DNA from: Novosphingobium barchaimii LL02
GTDB lineage: Bacteria > Pseudomonadota > Alphaproteobacteria > Sphingomonadales > Sphingomonadaceae
Direction of reading: 5' to 3'
Assembly: GCF_001046635.1 (NCBI RefSeq)
Contig: NZ_KQ130453.1
Location: forward strand, 702,040-766,039
Length of the DNA: 64,000 nucleotides
Position 1 is the stretch's first letter. Each line of letters begins with the position of its first letter. The notes under the pieces were generated by a model, which was given only the letters and a program-made list of their open reading frames with translations, searched no databases and was not told the origin of the DNA. Both the position numbers and the translations under genes were made by a program. Shown here in pieces: positions 1-7,738 of the stretch.

Positions 1-1277
1 AGCCCATCTCTATTCTTGGGGAGCTGGAGCAGCGCCACCCCGGGCTCGATCTGACGCCAGCCCGCAGAACCCTGGAACGCCGGATACGGCTATGGAAGGC
101 CGAGCATGGACCAGAGCGTGAGGTCATCTTCCGGCAGAACCATCCGCCTGGCCGACAGGGCATGTCGGATTTCTTTGACGCCCGCGATCTGAAGGTCACC
201 ATCTCCGGCAATCCGACCCCGCACCTGATCTATCACTTCGCGCTGGTCTATTCCGGGTGGGAGCATGCCGAGGTCGTGCTGGGAGGAGAAAGCTTCACGG
301 CGCTGGCCTGCGGCCTTCAGAATGCGCTGTGGCAGCTTGGCGGCGTGCCGCACGAGCATCGCACCGATAGCCTCTCCGCGGCGTTCGCCAACCTGGAGCA
401 AGATGCCCAGGAAGATCTGCGGACCCGCTATGCCGCCCTGTGCGCCGATTACCAGATGGAGCCCACCCGCAACAATCGCGGGATCGCCCATGAGAATGGG
501 TCCATCGAGAGCCGTCATGGCCACCTCAAGGATCGGCTCGATCAGGCACTCCAGTTGCGCGGGACACGTGACTTCGCCGCCATCGAGGACTGGCGCACGT
601 TCCTCGCCCAGGTCGTGGGCCGGCACAACGCGCGGCGGCGCGATGCCTTGCGCATCGAAGCTGAGCACCTGCGGCCGTTACCTTCACGCCGTAGCTGCGA
701 TTATGATGAAGCTACGGTGCTCGTCACCTCATCGGGCGGCTTCGTGCTGCGCAAGGTCTTCTACACCGTGCCTTCCCGGCTCATCGGCCATAGCCTGCGA
801 GCCAGGATCTTCGATGACCGGATCGACCTCTATCTGGCCGGGCAGCCCATCGAGACCCTGCCACGCGGGCGGGCGCCCGATCGCGGGCGGGGCGGTCATG
901 ACCACGTCGTCAATTATCGGCACGTGATCCACAGCCTGCGTACCAAGCCCCACGCGCTGGCAAACCTTGTCTATCGCAACAAGCTCTTCCCTCGCAGCGA
1001 ATATCGCCGCTGCTGGGATGCTCTGGAGGGTGCGCTTCCCAAAGCCGCCGCATGCCGCATCATGGTGGGGCTGCTGTGGCTTGCGCATGACCAGGCCTGC
1101 GAGGCTGAGCTCGCCGCGACCCTGACCGGCATACTCGATGGCCAGGGCTTACCTGATCTGAAGGATCTGCAGGAGCGCTTCCAACGGCCCGGCAATGAAC
1201 CGGTCGATGTGGTCGTCGATATTCCCCAGCCTGACACTTACGACGATTTGCTCACCGCCAGGGAGATGGCCGCATGA
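1..1277 (+). CDS. istA: IS21 transposase IstA (5' end cut by window edge)
   Basis: The frame is open from base 3 to the stop at 1277, so the N-terminal helix-turn-helix and the first part of the catalytic core lie left of the window. What remains holds the end of the DDE integrase core: a TDSL block (third D region) about 70 residues after the methionine at 162, then a HENGSIESRHGHLKDR block containing the catalytic glutamate. The C-terminal Mu-type beta domain and tail follow. IstA cuts and joins the IS ends. The stop codon overlaps the istB start (ATGA at 1274-1277), the normal translational coupling of the family. The methionine at 162 is internal and is not the true start. Confidence 0.9.
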   Translation, partial: PISILGELEQRHPGLDLTPARRTLERRIRLWKAEHGPEREVIFRQNHPPGRQGMSDFFDARDLKVTISGNPTPHLIYHFALVYSGWEHAEVVLGGESFTALACGLQNALWQLGGVPHEHRTDSLSAAFANLEQDAQEDLRTRYAALCADYQMEPTRNNRGIAHENGSIESRHGHLKDRLDQALQLRGTRDFAAIEDWRTFLAQVVGRHNARRRDALRIEAEHLRPLPSRRSCDYDEATVLVTSSGGFVLRKVFYTVPSRLIGHSLRARIFDDRIDLYLAGQPIETLPRGRAPDRGRGGHDHVVNYRHVIHSLRTKPHALANLVYRNKLFPRSEYRRCWDALEGALPKAAACRIMVGLLWLAHDQACEAELAATLTGILDGQGLPDLKDLQERFQRPGNEPVDVVVDIPQPDTYDDLLTAREMAA

Positions 1278-2119
1278 GCATCACTGTCGACACCGCCAAG
1301 CTGCCCATGTTGCTGGGCACGCTGCGTCTGCCCACCATTGCCCGTCTCTGGCCAGACTTTTGTTCACGAGCGGACAAGGAGGGATGGCCGGCTTCGCGCC
1401 TGCTGGCAGCCCTGGCCGAACTGGAACTCGCCGAACGCGAGCAACGCCGGATCCAGCGCCATCTTACAGAAGCACGGCTGCCGCCCGGCAAGACCCTGGA
1501 TGCCTTCGACTTCAGCCTCGTTCCCACCTTGAGCAAGGCCCAGGTCTTGGCTCTGGCCCAAGGAGATACCTGGCTCAAGGCTGGCCACAATCTTCTGGCA
1601 TTTGGTCCGCCTGGTGCCGGCAAGAGCCACGCCGCGGCCGCCATCGGCAACGAGCTTGTGGCGCGCGGATACCGGGTCTTCTTCACCCGGACCACCGATC
1701 TCGTCCAGCGTTTGCAGGCCGCACGTCAGGCCCTGACCTTGACCCAGGAGATCGCCAGGCTCGACCGCTTCGACCTGCTCATCCTCGATGACCTGTCCTA
1801 CGTCCGCAAGGACCAGGCCGAGACCAGCGTCCTGTTCGAACTCATCTCTGCCAGATACGAAAGGCGCTCCATCATGATCACCGCCAACCAACCATTCAGC
1901 GGTTGGGATGCCATTTTTTTGGATAAGGCAATGACTGTCGCCGCCATCGACAGGCTCGTTCACCACGCCACTATCCTGGAAATGAACGTCGAGAGCTATC
2001 GCAGGCGATCCGCACTGGCCGCAGCGACATCGCTCCGCGACAGTCCTCCTGATCCAGCGACATCGCCCCGCGACATCGAAACCGTTCCAGCGACATCGCT
2101 GCGCGACAACGCCTCTTGA
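1274..2119 (+). CDS. istB: IS21 helper ATPase IstB
   Basis: An AAA+ ATPase of 281 residues that assembles on target DNA and stimulates IstA. It has a Walker A motif GPPGAGKS near residue 113, Walker B LLILDDLSY near residue 170, and the family end block with TANQPFSGWD and the DRLVHHA sensor-like segment. The usual IstB protein ends soon after the EMNVESYRRR block. Here a low-complexity tail of about 40 residues follows, in which ATS-x-RD recurs three times. That tail is the translation of the 33-bp-periodic terminal repeats of the element and probably has no enzymatic role. The start is fixed by the ATGA overlap with istA. Confidence 0.92.
   Translation: MSITVDTAKLPMLLGTLRLPTIARLWPDFCSRADKEGWPASRLLAALAELELAEREQRRIQRHLTEARLPPGKTLDAFDFSLVPTLSKAQVLALAQGDTWLKAGHNLLAFGPPGAGKSHAAAAIGNELVARGYRVFFTRTTDLVQRLQAARQALTLTQEIARLDRFDLLILDDLSYVRKDQAETSVLFELISARYERRSIMITANQPFSGWDAIFLDKAMTVAAIDRLVHHATILEMNVESYRRRSALAAATSLRDSPPDPATSPRDIETVPATSLRDNAS
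2022..2108 (+). repeat. Three direct repeats at exact 33-bp spacing at the IS21 right end
   Basis: Copies of a 21-bp unit begin at 2022, 2055 and 2088. All contain GCGACATCGC followed by a CGCGACA block and differ at one or two bases. The 33-bp period equals 11 codons and about three helical turns. The core GCGACATCGC recurs in opposite orientation at the very terminus (2200-2209). They are read as transposase-binding sites lying inside the istB coding region. Confidence 0.75.
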
Positions 2120-2212
2120 TCCAGGCCAACCTCGTGTGACATTATCCTCAACGTCACCGCTGACACATCACCATCAGTGTCGCTGACCAATCACCGGCGA
2201 TGTCGCGCTACA

Positions 2213-2361
2213 ACTTTGAAGCTGGGCTCAACAGCATCGGACCGCAGATATTTGCGGATGGTGTTGCGGGATAGGCCGGTCCGCCGCTTGATCTCCCGAA
2301 TGGAGATCTCCTGCCGGAAATGCCACCGGCGGATCACACTGAGTAAGTCCATGTCGATCAC
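2213..2361 (-). pseudogene. istA 5' fragment (IS21-family transposase), truncated
   Basis: A GTG start at 2361 follows a GGAGGG ribosome-binding site. The roughly 50 residues match the N-terminal helix-turn-helix of IS21 transposases: SVIRRWHFRQEISIREIK, then RRTGLSRNTIRKYL and SDAVEPSFK. Homology stops exactly where the neighbouring IS terminus begins; after that the frame runs a few codons into IS end sequence and stops. An upstream in-frame ATG exists at 2409 but lies over the terminal repeats. It is non-functional as a transposase; whether the DNA-binding fragment is expressed is unknown. Confidence 0.75.
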
Positions 2362-2400
2362 TCCGAGACCCTCCGACTGGCAGCCGGAGGGGAGGAAAAC

Positions 2401-2453
2401 ATGGGTCAATTCTCAATGGTAATTTATAGGCGCCCCGGGTCACATCTCAGTGG
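2401..2453. repeat. Two terminal repeats of the second IS21 remnant
   Basis: Imperfect 19-bp direct repeats lie at 2401-2419 and 2435-2453, of the form xxGGGTCA-N-TCTCA-TGG. They sit between the presumed IS tip at 2462 and the truncated istA, as multiple end repeats do in IS21 elements. Confidence 0.55.
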
Positions 2454-2462
2454 CAATCAACA

Positions 2463-2961
2463 ATCGAGGCACTGACGGGGGGGGCAGGTCAGGGCGATTA
2501 ACGAAACGTGGTGAGGTCAGTCCACCCAGCATCCCAAGGCATCAGGCGCGCAGAGGCCAAGTGACGGCTTCTTCAGTGCTGCCGCGGTCAGTGGCGGAGA
2601 TGAGCGTGATCATTGTCCTGCCTCTTTTTCGAGCTCTTTGCCGATAGGGATCTCGAGTTACGGTTCCTGTTCGGCTTCCGACTTGGGCTGTTGGGCCGTC
2701 AGGTTGATTGCCAGTTGTTTGGAGCTGTGATCCAAGACGTTGCAATGCAGCTTGAAAGCGATGCAACGAATGACACGCGGGAATTGTGCGGGCGGGACTG
2801 CGTGGCTCCGATGACCAACAACGAAGGCTTCATCCAGGCACTGCGCAAGGCCGACGGACGAATGCGGTGAACTGGTCTACGTGTGCTGGGATAGCGGACG
2901 TCTCCACCTACTATTCACAAACCCCGACCTTGTGGTATGGGCGTTACCGCCATCTGCGCCA
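2463..2961. other. Non-coding or decayed stretch between IS remnant and photolyase gene
   Basis: Short open frames on both strands (for example 2613-2870 plus, 2542-2766 minus) show no recognisable domain, weak starts and no conserved neighbours. No hairpin terminator or RNA gene was recognised. The stretch probably holds remnants brought together by IS activity. Confidence 0.4.
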
Positions 2962-4506
2962 TCAATACGACACGCCGCCGTCTATATCGAGCCGGCGAAG
3001 AAACGCGGCCGCCTGCTCCAACGTCGCCTGCTGATCCGCTTCCGATTGCCGATCCCAGGTGCGGTACGGCATCGCCAGTCGACGGTTGCCTTTGAGCTTA
3101 TCCCGATGACGGGCGAGAAAATCCCAATAGAGTGCATTGAACGGGCATGCGTCGTCGCCTATCCGTTTCTTGACGTTGTAGCGGCAGCTGCCGCAGTAAT
3201 CCGACATCCGGTTGATGTAAGCGCCCGACGAGACATAGGGTTTTGACCCGAGCAGCCCGCCATCGCCAAACTGGCTCATACCCAGAGTATTAGGCAGTTC
3301 AACCCACTCATAGGCATCCACATAGACTTCCAGATACCACAGGTGCACCTGCTTGGGGTCGGCGCCGATCAGCAGAGCGAAATTGCCTGTCACCATTAAC
3401 CGCTGGATATGGTGCGCATGCGCTGTCGCCAGCGTCTGCCCGATCGTTTCTGACAGACAATGCATGTCGGTATCGCCGGTCCAGTACCAGTTCGGAAGCA
3501 CCCTGCCATGCTCCAGGAAGTTGCGATCGACATAGCCGAGGCCTTCGCGCCAATAGATGCCGCGCATGTACTCGCGCCACCCGATGATCTGGCGGATATA
3601 GCCCTCGACCGAATTGAGTGGGGCGCCGCCGCTGCGATATGCCGCTTCAGCGCGCCGGCACAAGTCGAGCGGATCGAGCAGCCCTGAATTGATGTAGGGC
3701 GACAGGATCGAGTGCCAGAGGAACCGCTCGCCGGTCAGCATGGCGTCTTCGTAGTCGCCGAATTGCGGCAGCGCGTTCGCGAAAAAGCTGGCGGCTTGTC
3801 GCTCGGCGTCCGCAGCGGTCACGGCATAGTCGAAGCCTTCCAGATCGCCGGGATGATCGGCGAACCGGTCGTTCACCAGGGCGATGACATCGCGGGTGAC
3901 CTGGTCTGGCGTGAAACGGAGCGGACGCGGCGTCAGCAGGTCGACCTGCGCTGGCTTGCGATTGTCCTTGTCGAAATTCCAGCGCTCGCCGACCGGCTTC
4001 CCATCATCCATCAAAAGGCCGGTCTTCCTTCGCATGTCGCGATAGAAGAACTCCATCGTCAGTTCGCGCCGCCCGCTCGCCCATGCATCGAACTCGTAGT
4101 GCGAGCACACGAATCGCGTATCAGGACAGATCTTGACCGGCCGGCCGAACAGTGTCTCCCAGATATCCAGCATGGCTGCGACGCGCCATTCGCCCGCTTC
4201 CGTGACGACAATCCGTTCCGGGTCGTGCCGCTGGATCGCACGAGCAATCTCGCCCGTGAAATTCCCGGTGTTGTCAGGATCGTCCAGTCGCACGTAATCG
4301 ACGCGCCACCCTGCTGCCTCGAGCGCTAGGGCATGATGCCGCATCGCAGAGAAGATGTAGGCAAGCTTGATCTTGTGGTGACGAACATAGGTCGTCTCTT
4401 CGGCAACCTCCATCATCAGTATGACGTCATCGCTGGGCTCTGCTGCGCGCAGCGACGAGAGATCGAGCGACAGTTGGTCGCCCAGTACGGGAACCAGCGT
4501 TGTCAT
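2962..4506 (-). CDS. Cryptochrome/photolyase of the iron-sulfur bacterial type (FeS-BCP, PhrB/CryB-like)
   Basis: A protein of 514 residues, the usual size of FeS-BCP enzymes, which repair (6-4) photoproducts with FAD, a lumazine-type antenna and a 4Fe-4S cluster. It starts LVPVLGDQLS, the DNA-photolyase-related N-terminal fold. In the C-terminal FAD-binding half are the FLWHSILSPYIN segment, IIGWREYMRG and an NFALLIGADP block. Cluster cysteines are visible: C in TDMHCLSETIG, then YCGSCRYN and ACPF near the C-terminus, matching the family's four-cysteine pattern. It overlaps the upstream DUF2256 gene (ATGA at 4503-4506), so the two are co-translated. Family membership is clear; whether it repairs DNA or acts as a photoreceptor is not shown. 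Confidence 0.93.
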   Translation of the reverse strand: MTTLVPVLGDQLSLDLSSLRAAEPSDDVILMMEVAEETTYVRHHKIKLAYIFSAMRHHALALEAAGWRVDYVRLDDPDNTGNFTGEIARAIQRHDPERIVVTEAGEWRVAAMLDIWETLFGRPVKICPDTRFVCSHYEFDAWASGRRELTMEFFYRDMRRKTGLLMDDGKPVGERWNFDKDNRKPAQVDLLTPRPLRFTPDQVTRDVIALVNDRFADHPGDLEGFDYAVTAADAERQAASFFANALPQFGDYEDAMLTGERFLWHSILSPYINSGLLDPLDLCRRAEAAYRSGGAPLNSVEGYIRQIIGWREYMRGIYWREGLGYVDRNFLEHGRVLPNWYWTGDTDMHCLSETIGQTLATAHAHHIQRLMVTGNFALLIGADPKQVHLWYLEVYVDAYEWVELPNTLGMSQFGDGGLLGSKPYVSSGAYINRMSDYCGSCRYNVKKRIGDDACPFNALYWDFLARHRDKLKGNRRLAMPYRTWDRQSEADQQATLEQAAAFLRRLDIDGGVSY

Positions 4507-4652
4507 GGCTGCTGATTCACCCCCACGCCGCGGCAGCGCTGCGAGCAGAACTTCACCTCATCCCAGTCGCGGGCCCACTTCTTGCGCCACGCGAACGGCC
4601 GCAGGCAGGAGAGGCATATCTTGGTCGGCAAGGTCAGCTTGTGATGCGGCAT
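4503..4652 (-). CDS. DUF2256 small zinc-ribbon-like protein (49 aa)
   Basis: A short open frame reads on the minus strand from ATG at 4652 to TGA at 4503, whose last bases overlap the photolyase ATG. The 49 residues contain KICLSCLRPF, a WRKKWARDWDEV basic/aromatic segment and FCSQRC. This is the CxxC...CxxxC pattern of DUF2256 proteins, likely a zinc-binding knuckle. DUF2256 proteins are known to be encoded beside FeS-type photolyases and cryptochromes, which fits the coupling here. A role in photolyase maturation or cofactor supply is inference from context only. Confidence 0.85.
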   Translation of the reverse strand: MPHHKLTLPTKICLSCLRPFAWRKKWARDWDEVKFCSQRCRGVGVNQQP

Positions 4653-4974
4653 GTCATGCTAACGCACCAAAAGCCGATCGGAGCCAAATTTTGAACGCCC
4701 GTGTCTCATCTCGGCGAGGCACCGGATCGGCAGCTTTTCGCCGTTCCCGGTAGGCCTATGGGAAAGCTGCCGGTTCGCTCCTGGGGAGCGAAACTCGAGC
4801 GCTGAGCGACCGACGAGGGCCGTTCATTTCCGCCCGACTCTATGCAAGCAACCGGATTGGTTGCTCCGCCTTGCGCTCTGCGTACGCATCCAGCAATTTT
4901 GCGCAGCCATAAAATTCGCTTTGCAGAAGGGCCAGCAACTCATGTAGGGGCACACAGTCAGAATTTGAATCACA
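4653..4974. repeat. Gene-free gap with paired inverted repeats (4729-4771 and 4774-4792)
   Basis: The gap between the divergent DUF2256 and rlmJ genes has no gene. It holds GGCAGCTTT (4729-4737) paired with AAAGCTGCC (4763-4771), followed at once by TTCGCTCC (4774-4781) paired with GGAGCGAA (4785-4792). Two adjoining hairpins in a divergent spacer are unlikely to be terminators. They look like a dispersed intergenic repeat (REP-like) unit. That reading is inference and needs genome-wide counting. Confidence 0.45.
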
Positions 4975-5805
4975 ATGAATTATCGCCATTCCTTCCATGC
5001 CGGCAATAGCGCCGACGTCGTAAAGCACAGCCTGCTGATCTCCTTGGTGCAGACCTTGCAGCACAAGCAGGGCGGGCTGACGTTGATCGACACCCATGCG
5101 GGCCGCGGGCTGTACGACCTTGACGGCGACGAAGCCAAACGCACTGGCGAGGCCACGCGGGGCGTGCTGCAGGCCTTCGCCGACCCCAACCCCTTGCTGG
5201 ACGATTACCGCGCCGCCGTGCAGGCGGTGAATAGGGGTGGAGAACCGCACCTTTACCCCGGCTCGCCACAGTTTCTGGCGCAGCTTTTACGCCCGCAGGA
5301 TTTCCTGATCCTCAACGAAAAGCACCCGGAAGATGCCTACGCCCTGCGCGGCGTGATGCGGGGGAGCAGCGCGGCCGTTCATGAACGCGACGCCTACGAA
5401 CTTTGGCTGGCTATGTTGCCGCCGCGCACCGCACGCGGCGTGGTGGTGGTCGACCCGCCCTACGAGCAGCCGGACGAACGCGCGCGCATCACTGCCACCC
5501 TCGCCGCCGCTCACCGCAAATGGGCGCATGGTGTGACGGTGATCTGGTTTCCGCTGAAAGACGGCGCTACGCACTGGCGGTGGAAGGAGCAATTACGCAA
5601 GCTCGGCATCCCCAAATTGCTGCGAGTGGAGCATTGGCTTTACGATAGCGAGCAACCCGGCATATATAACGGCGCAGGCCTCTTTATCGTCAATCCGCCG
5701 TACGCTTTCACGCAGACGCTGCCGCCACTCCTGGAAGCTTTGCGCGCGACGTTAGCGCCCGAAGGGCATAAAGGCGAAATCATATCCGATTGGTTGGGCG
5801 ATTGA
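4975..5805 (+). CDS. rlmJ: 23S rRNA (adenine(2030)-N6)-methyltransferase RlmJ
   Basis: The protein of 276 residues starts MNYRHSFHAGNSADVVKH, the hallmark N-terminus of RlmJ (YhiR). The SAM-binding loop lies at TLIDTHAGRGLYDL (near residue 40) and the catalytic motif IV is VVVDPPYEQ (near residue 160), the DPPY form used by N6-adenine methyltransferases. Length is typical of the family. It methylates A2030 of 23S rRNA in the cytoplasm. The gene stands alone on its strand and no strong ribosome-binding site precedes the ATG. No defect is visible. Confidence 0.95.
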   Translation: MNYRHSFHAGNSADVVKHSLLISLVQTLQHKQGGLTLIDTHAGRGLYDLDGDEAKRTGEATRGVLQAFADPNPLLDDYRAAVQAVNRGGEPHLYPGSPQFLAQLLRPQDFLILNEKHPEDAYALRGVMRGSSAAVHERDAYELWLAMLPPRTARGVVVVDPPYEQPDERARITATLAAAHRKWAHGVTVIWFPLKDGATHWRWKEQLRKLGIPKLLRVEHWLYDSEQPGIYNGAGLFIVNPPYAFTQTLPPLLEALRATLAPEGHKGEIISDWLGD

Positions 5806-6000
5806 AGATAAGTCCCCATCCCGCCCTGGTTCCAAAAGGGGAATTGCTGGGTGCCTTTGGTCCAGACGATTGTGTTTATGCGCCCGTTGGCCACGGGCTC
5901 GATCACGTGATCCTGTTCGCTCGAAATGGCGACTAACGGCGTCGAGAAACCCAGTGATACCATGGATGGAGTATCGCTGCTGACATGCTAAGGGTATGAC

Positions 6001-6321
6001 ATGTTTCAAGCACCTGGCCGCAGCGGCACTGTCGACATCGACGGTTCAAAATATCATTGGGAACTCCTGAGCGAGCCTCAATTGTCCTCTTCCGATGGCT
6101 GGAAGGGCATGACCGTCTCCCTACGTCAAAAAGACATGCCGCGAGAAGCCGTGCTGGAATTTCCCACGCCCAAGCGCCTGATGAAAGGCTTGCCGAAAGG
6201 GCGTTTGCACATCAACGATGCAATTGCTTTGCGAGGGGTACGAGCAGCATTATCGGCAGGATGGGATCCTGCGTCGCGAGGCAAGCCCACGGTTTTCATG
6301 GTTGATGCCAACGGTGACTAA
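6001..6321 (+). CDS. Conserved hypothetical protein (106 aa)
   Basis: The open frame of 106 residues begins with ATG preceded by an AAGGG ribosome-binding site six bases away. The product is soluble, without signal peptide or membrane segment. It reads as a beta-rich N-terminal half (SGTVDIDGSKYHWELLSE) and a basic C-terminal part with LEFPTPKRLMKGLPKG. No catalytic motif is visible and no named family is recognised with certainty. Codon use and GC bias match neighbouring genes, which argues for a real gene. It stands alone between rlmJ and a decayed regulator. Confidence 0.6.
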   Translation: MFQAPGRSGTVDIDGSKYHWELLSEPQLSSSDGWKGMTVSLRQKDMPREAVLEFPTPKRLMKGLPKGRLHINDAIALRGVRAALSAGWDPASRGKPTVFMVDANGD

Positions 6322-6450
6322 GCAGGCGTAAATCGTCCACTAACGCAATCTGGGCGACAGACATCAGCTAAGTCCCGATGGCCATGGGGTTTGTCTATCT
6401 CGTGGCCATCGTCGCTGGTTCAGTCGGCAGGTCCTTACCCGGCGAGTGTC

Positions 6451-6600
6451 GATGGAGGCCGATTTTTGTGTTGAAGGGCAGCGATCCGACCACCGCCGCA
6501 ATGAGCTGCGCGAAGTGGCCAAGCGCGTCGGCTGCTCGGTCGGTACATCATGATATCTTCCGCAACGTCGACCTGTGGGCCGCGATATGCGAACACCGCG
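6451..6600 (+). pseudogene. Remnant of a TetR-family regulator N-terminus (frameshifted)
   Basis: One frame reads NELREVAKRVGCSVGT and then hits a stop at 6551. The next frame continues HHDIFRNVDLWAAICEH. Joined, they resemble the TetR helix-turn-helix pattern REVAxxVGCSVGTIYxxFRNxDDLxxAI, broken by a single-base shift near 6545. No ligand-binding domain follows within the 427-base gap before the next gene (6322-6748); the rest of that gap shows nothing else recognisable. The product would not be functional. Confidence 0.45.
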
Positions 6601-6748
6601 TTCCTGCTGGGCTGGGTGTCTTTGAGCATGGCCTAGAGGCCCGATTTAATTGTCCGTTCGGAACGAGGTAATCATGCAGATCGCAGGGCTTACTGAACGT
6701 TTCTCATAAGCCGGCGGAAGTCGGCGGTCATACGGCATATTCCGATCG

Positions 6749-7738
6749 TCATTCGGCCCCGAACGGATTAAGAAACAGAATCGAGAGATTCTTTTGCGGG
6801 CGCCAGTCGCGCTTGCGCATTTCGAACGTCGTTGGACCAATCTTCCTCACGCCTTCCCCGCAAAAGCTGACCAACGTCTGCGGCGTGCCTTTGTCCACGA
6901 CCAGCCGGAAATCACCGATCGGCTTCTTCCAGTTGCCACCGGTGACGAGGATATATTCGATCCAGCTCTCCGAATAGCGCGGACCGCTGTCGCCTTTTGC
7001 CGAGCGGCGCAGGGTTGTCAGGATCGATGGCTCCACGCAGTAGACTTTGACCGCATCGTTTTCCCCGTCCTGGCCGATGCCCGTCATGACCGTGCCGCCT
7101 ACCGAGGGTTTGTAACGATGTTCGATCGTCACTGGCTTTCCCGCCGGAAACGTCTGCAACCAGTGGTAGGTCGTTCGCAATATCCACAGCGCCTCGTCGT
7201 CTTCCCCGATGAGACCGAGCTTCCTCGCCTCGCTCCGCTTCGATTCCGGCAATCGGGCTATCGCGGCGTCGGTGCCCCCTATGTGGACGGCCATCGGAAT
7301 GTGGTTTGCCGCGAGCCAGGCGCTGTGGTCGATGTCTCCGACCATCGCTTTCTGTTCCAGTATCGTCCGAACCGGCTTGCCATCCGCCAGCGTGGTGAAG
7401 CCGAGGATGTTGGCGGGTGCGTCGACGGGTACCGACACGTCCCCCTCGAAGAAGCCCTCCCCGCCGATATCCGGCATCGGAAATGCGACACGCACGGTCG
7501 TATCGCGGCCGCTGCTGTTCAGGAACCGATACCGCACCCGAACCGCCTCGCGCGATATGTAAAGGTCTTCGGACTGCATCTCGATCGCATCGCTCTTGGT
7601 GAGTACCAGCCCCCCCGCGGCGAGCTGCGCCGAGGAATCGTTCGCTCGCGCGGCTCCTGCTGCCAGCGCTGCCGCCACCAGAATCAGCCCGAGTACTCCC
7701 GATGTCACCGCCTTCACGCTTTCCTCCTTGTACTTCAT
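6749..7738 (-). CDS. DUF4424-domain exported protein
   Basis: Starting at the ATG at 7738, which overlaps the stop of the upstream gene (ATGA), the product has 329 residues. An earlier in-frame start lies inside the upstream gene and is less likely. A signal peptide (VTSGVLGLILVAAALAAGAARA) is cleaved near residue 32. The mature part matches the DUF4424 pattern: a start with LVLTKSDAIEMQSEDLYIS, then YRFLNSSGRDTTVRVAFPMP and a beta-sandwich-like body. DUF4424 proteins are periplasmic and of unknown function. It is the last gene of a three-gene minus-strand set with another exported protein and a Sel1-repeat protein, suggesting a shared envelope role. Confidence 0.8.
   Translation of the reverse strand: MKYKEESVKAVTSGVLGLILVAAALAAGAARANDSSAQLAAGGLVLTKSDAIEMQSEDLYISREAVRVRYRFLNSSGRDTTVRVAFPMPDIGGEGFFEGDVSVPVDAPANILGFTTLADGKPVRTILEQKAMVGDIDHSAWLAANHIPMAVHIGGTDAAIARLPESKRSEARKLGLIGEDDEALWILRTTYHWLQTFPAGKPVTIEHRYKPSVGGTVMTGIGQDGENDAVKVYCVEPSILTTLRRSAKGDSGPRYSESWIEYILVTGGNWKKPIGDFRLVVDKGTPQTLVSFCGEGVRKIGPTTFEMRKRDWRPQKNLSILFLNPFGAE

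Larger units (their letters stand above)
1..2212 (+). mobile_element. IS21-family insertion sequence, right-hand part (left end outside window)
   Basis: The element carries overlapping istA and istB in the order and spacing typical of IS21. Its right terminus is placed near 2212, where the plus strand reads GATGTCGCGCTACA, so the minus strand begins TGTAGC; IS21 ends are TG...CA. Immediately beyond, from 2213, the sequence becomes the coding sequence of a different IS21 istA on the opposite strand, which supports this boundary. The left end and the target duplication lie outside the window, so the target repeat cannot be checked. Periodic repeats inside the end of istB (2022-2108) belong to the multiple terminal repeats expected for this family. 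Confidence 0.85.
2213..2462 (-). mobile_element. Remnant: left end and first 50 codons of a second IS21-family element
   Basis: Read on the minus strand from 2462, the sequence begins TGTTGATTGCCACTGAGA, which has the TG start expected of an IS21 end. It then carries two terminal repeats and the beginning of an istA gene. It is cut at 2212/2213 by the right end of the first element. The rest of the second element is not in the window to the left, so it was either split by insertion of the first IS or deleted. Confidence 0.65.

Noticed and set aside
5806-5963. Minus-strand frame after rlmJ (part of a 107-codon frame)
   Set aside because: Most of the frame is antisense to rlmJ; the remainder resembles no family clearly enough to call a gene.
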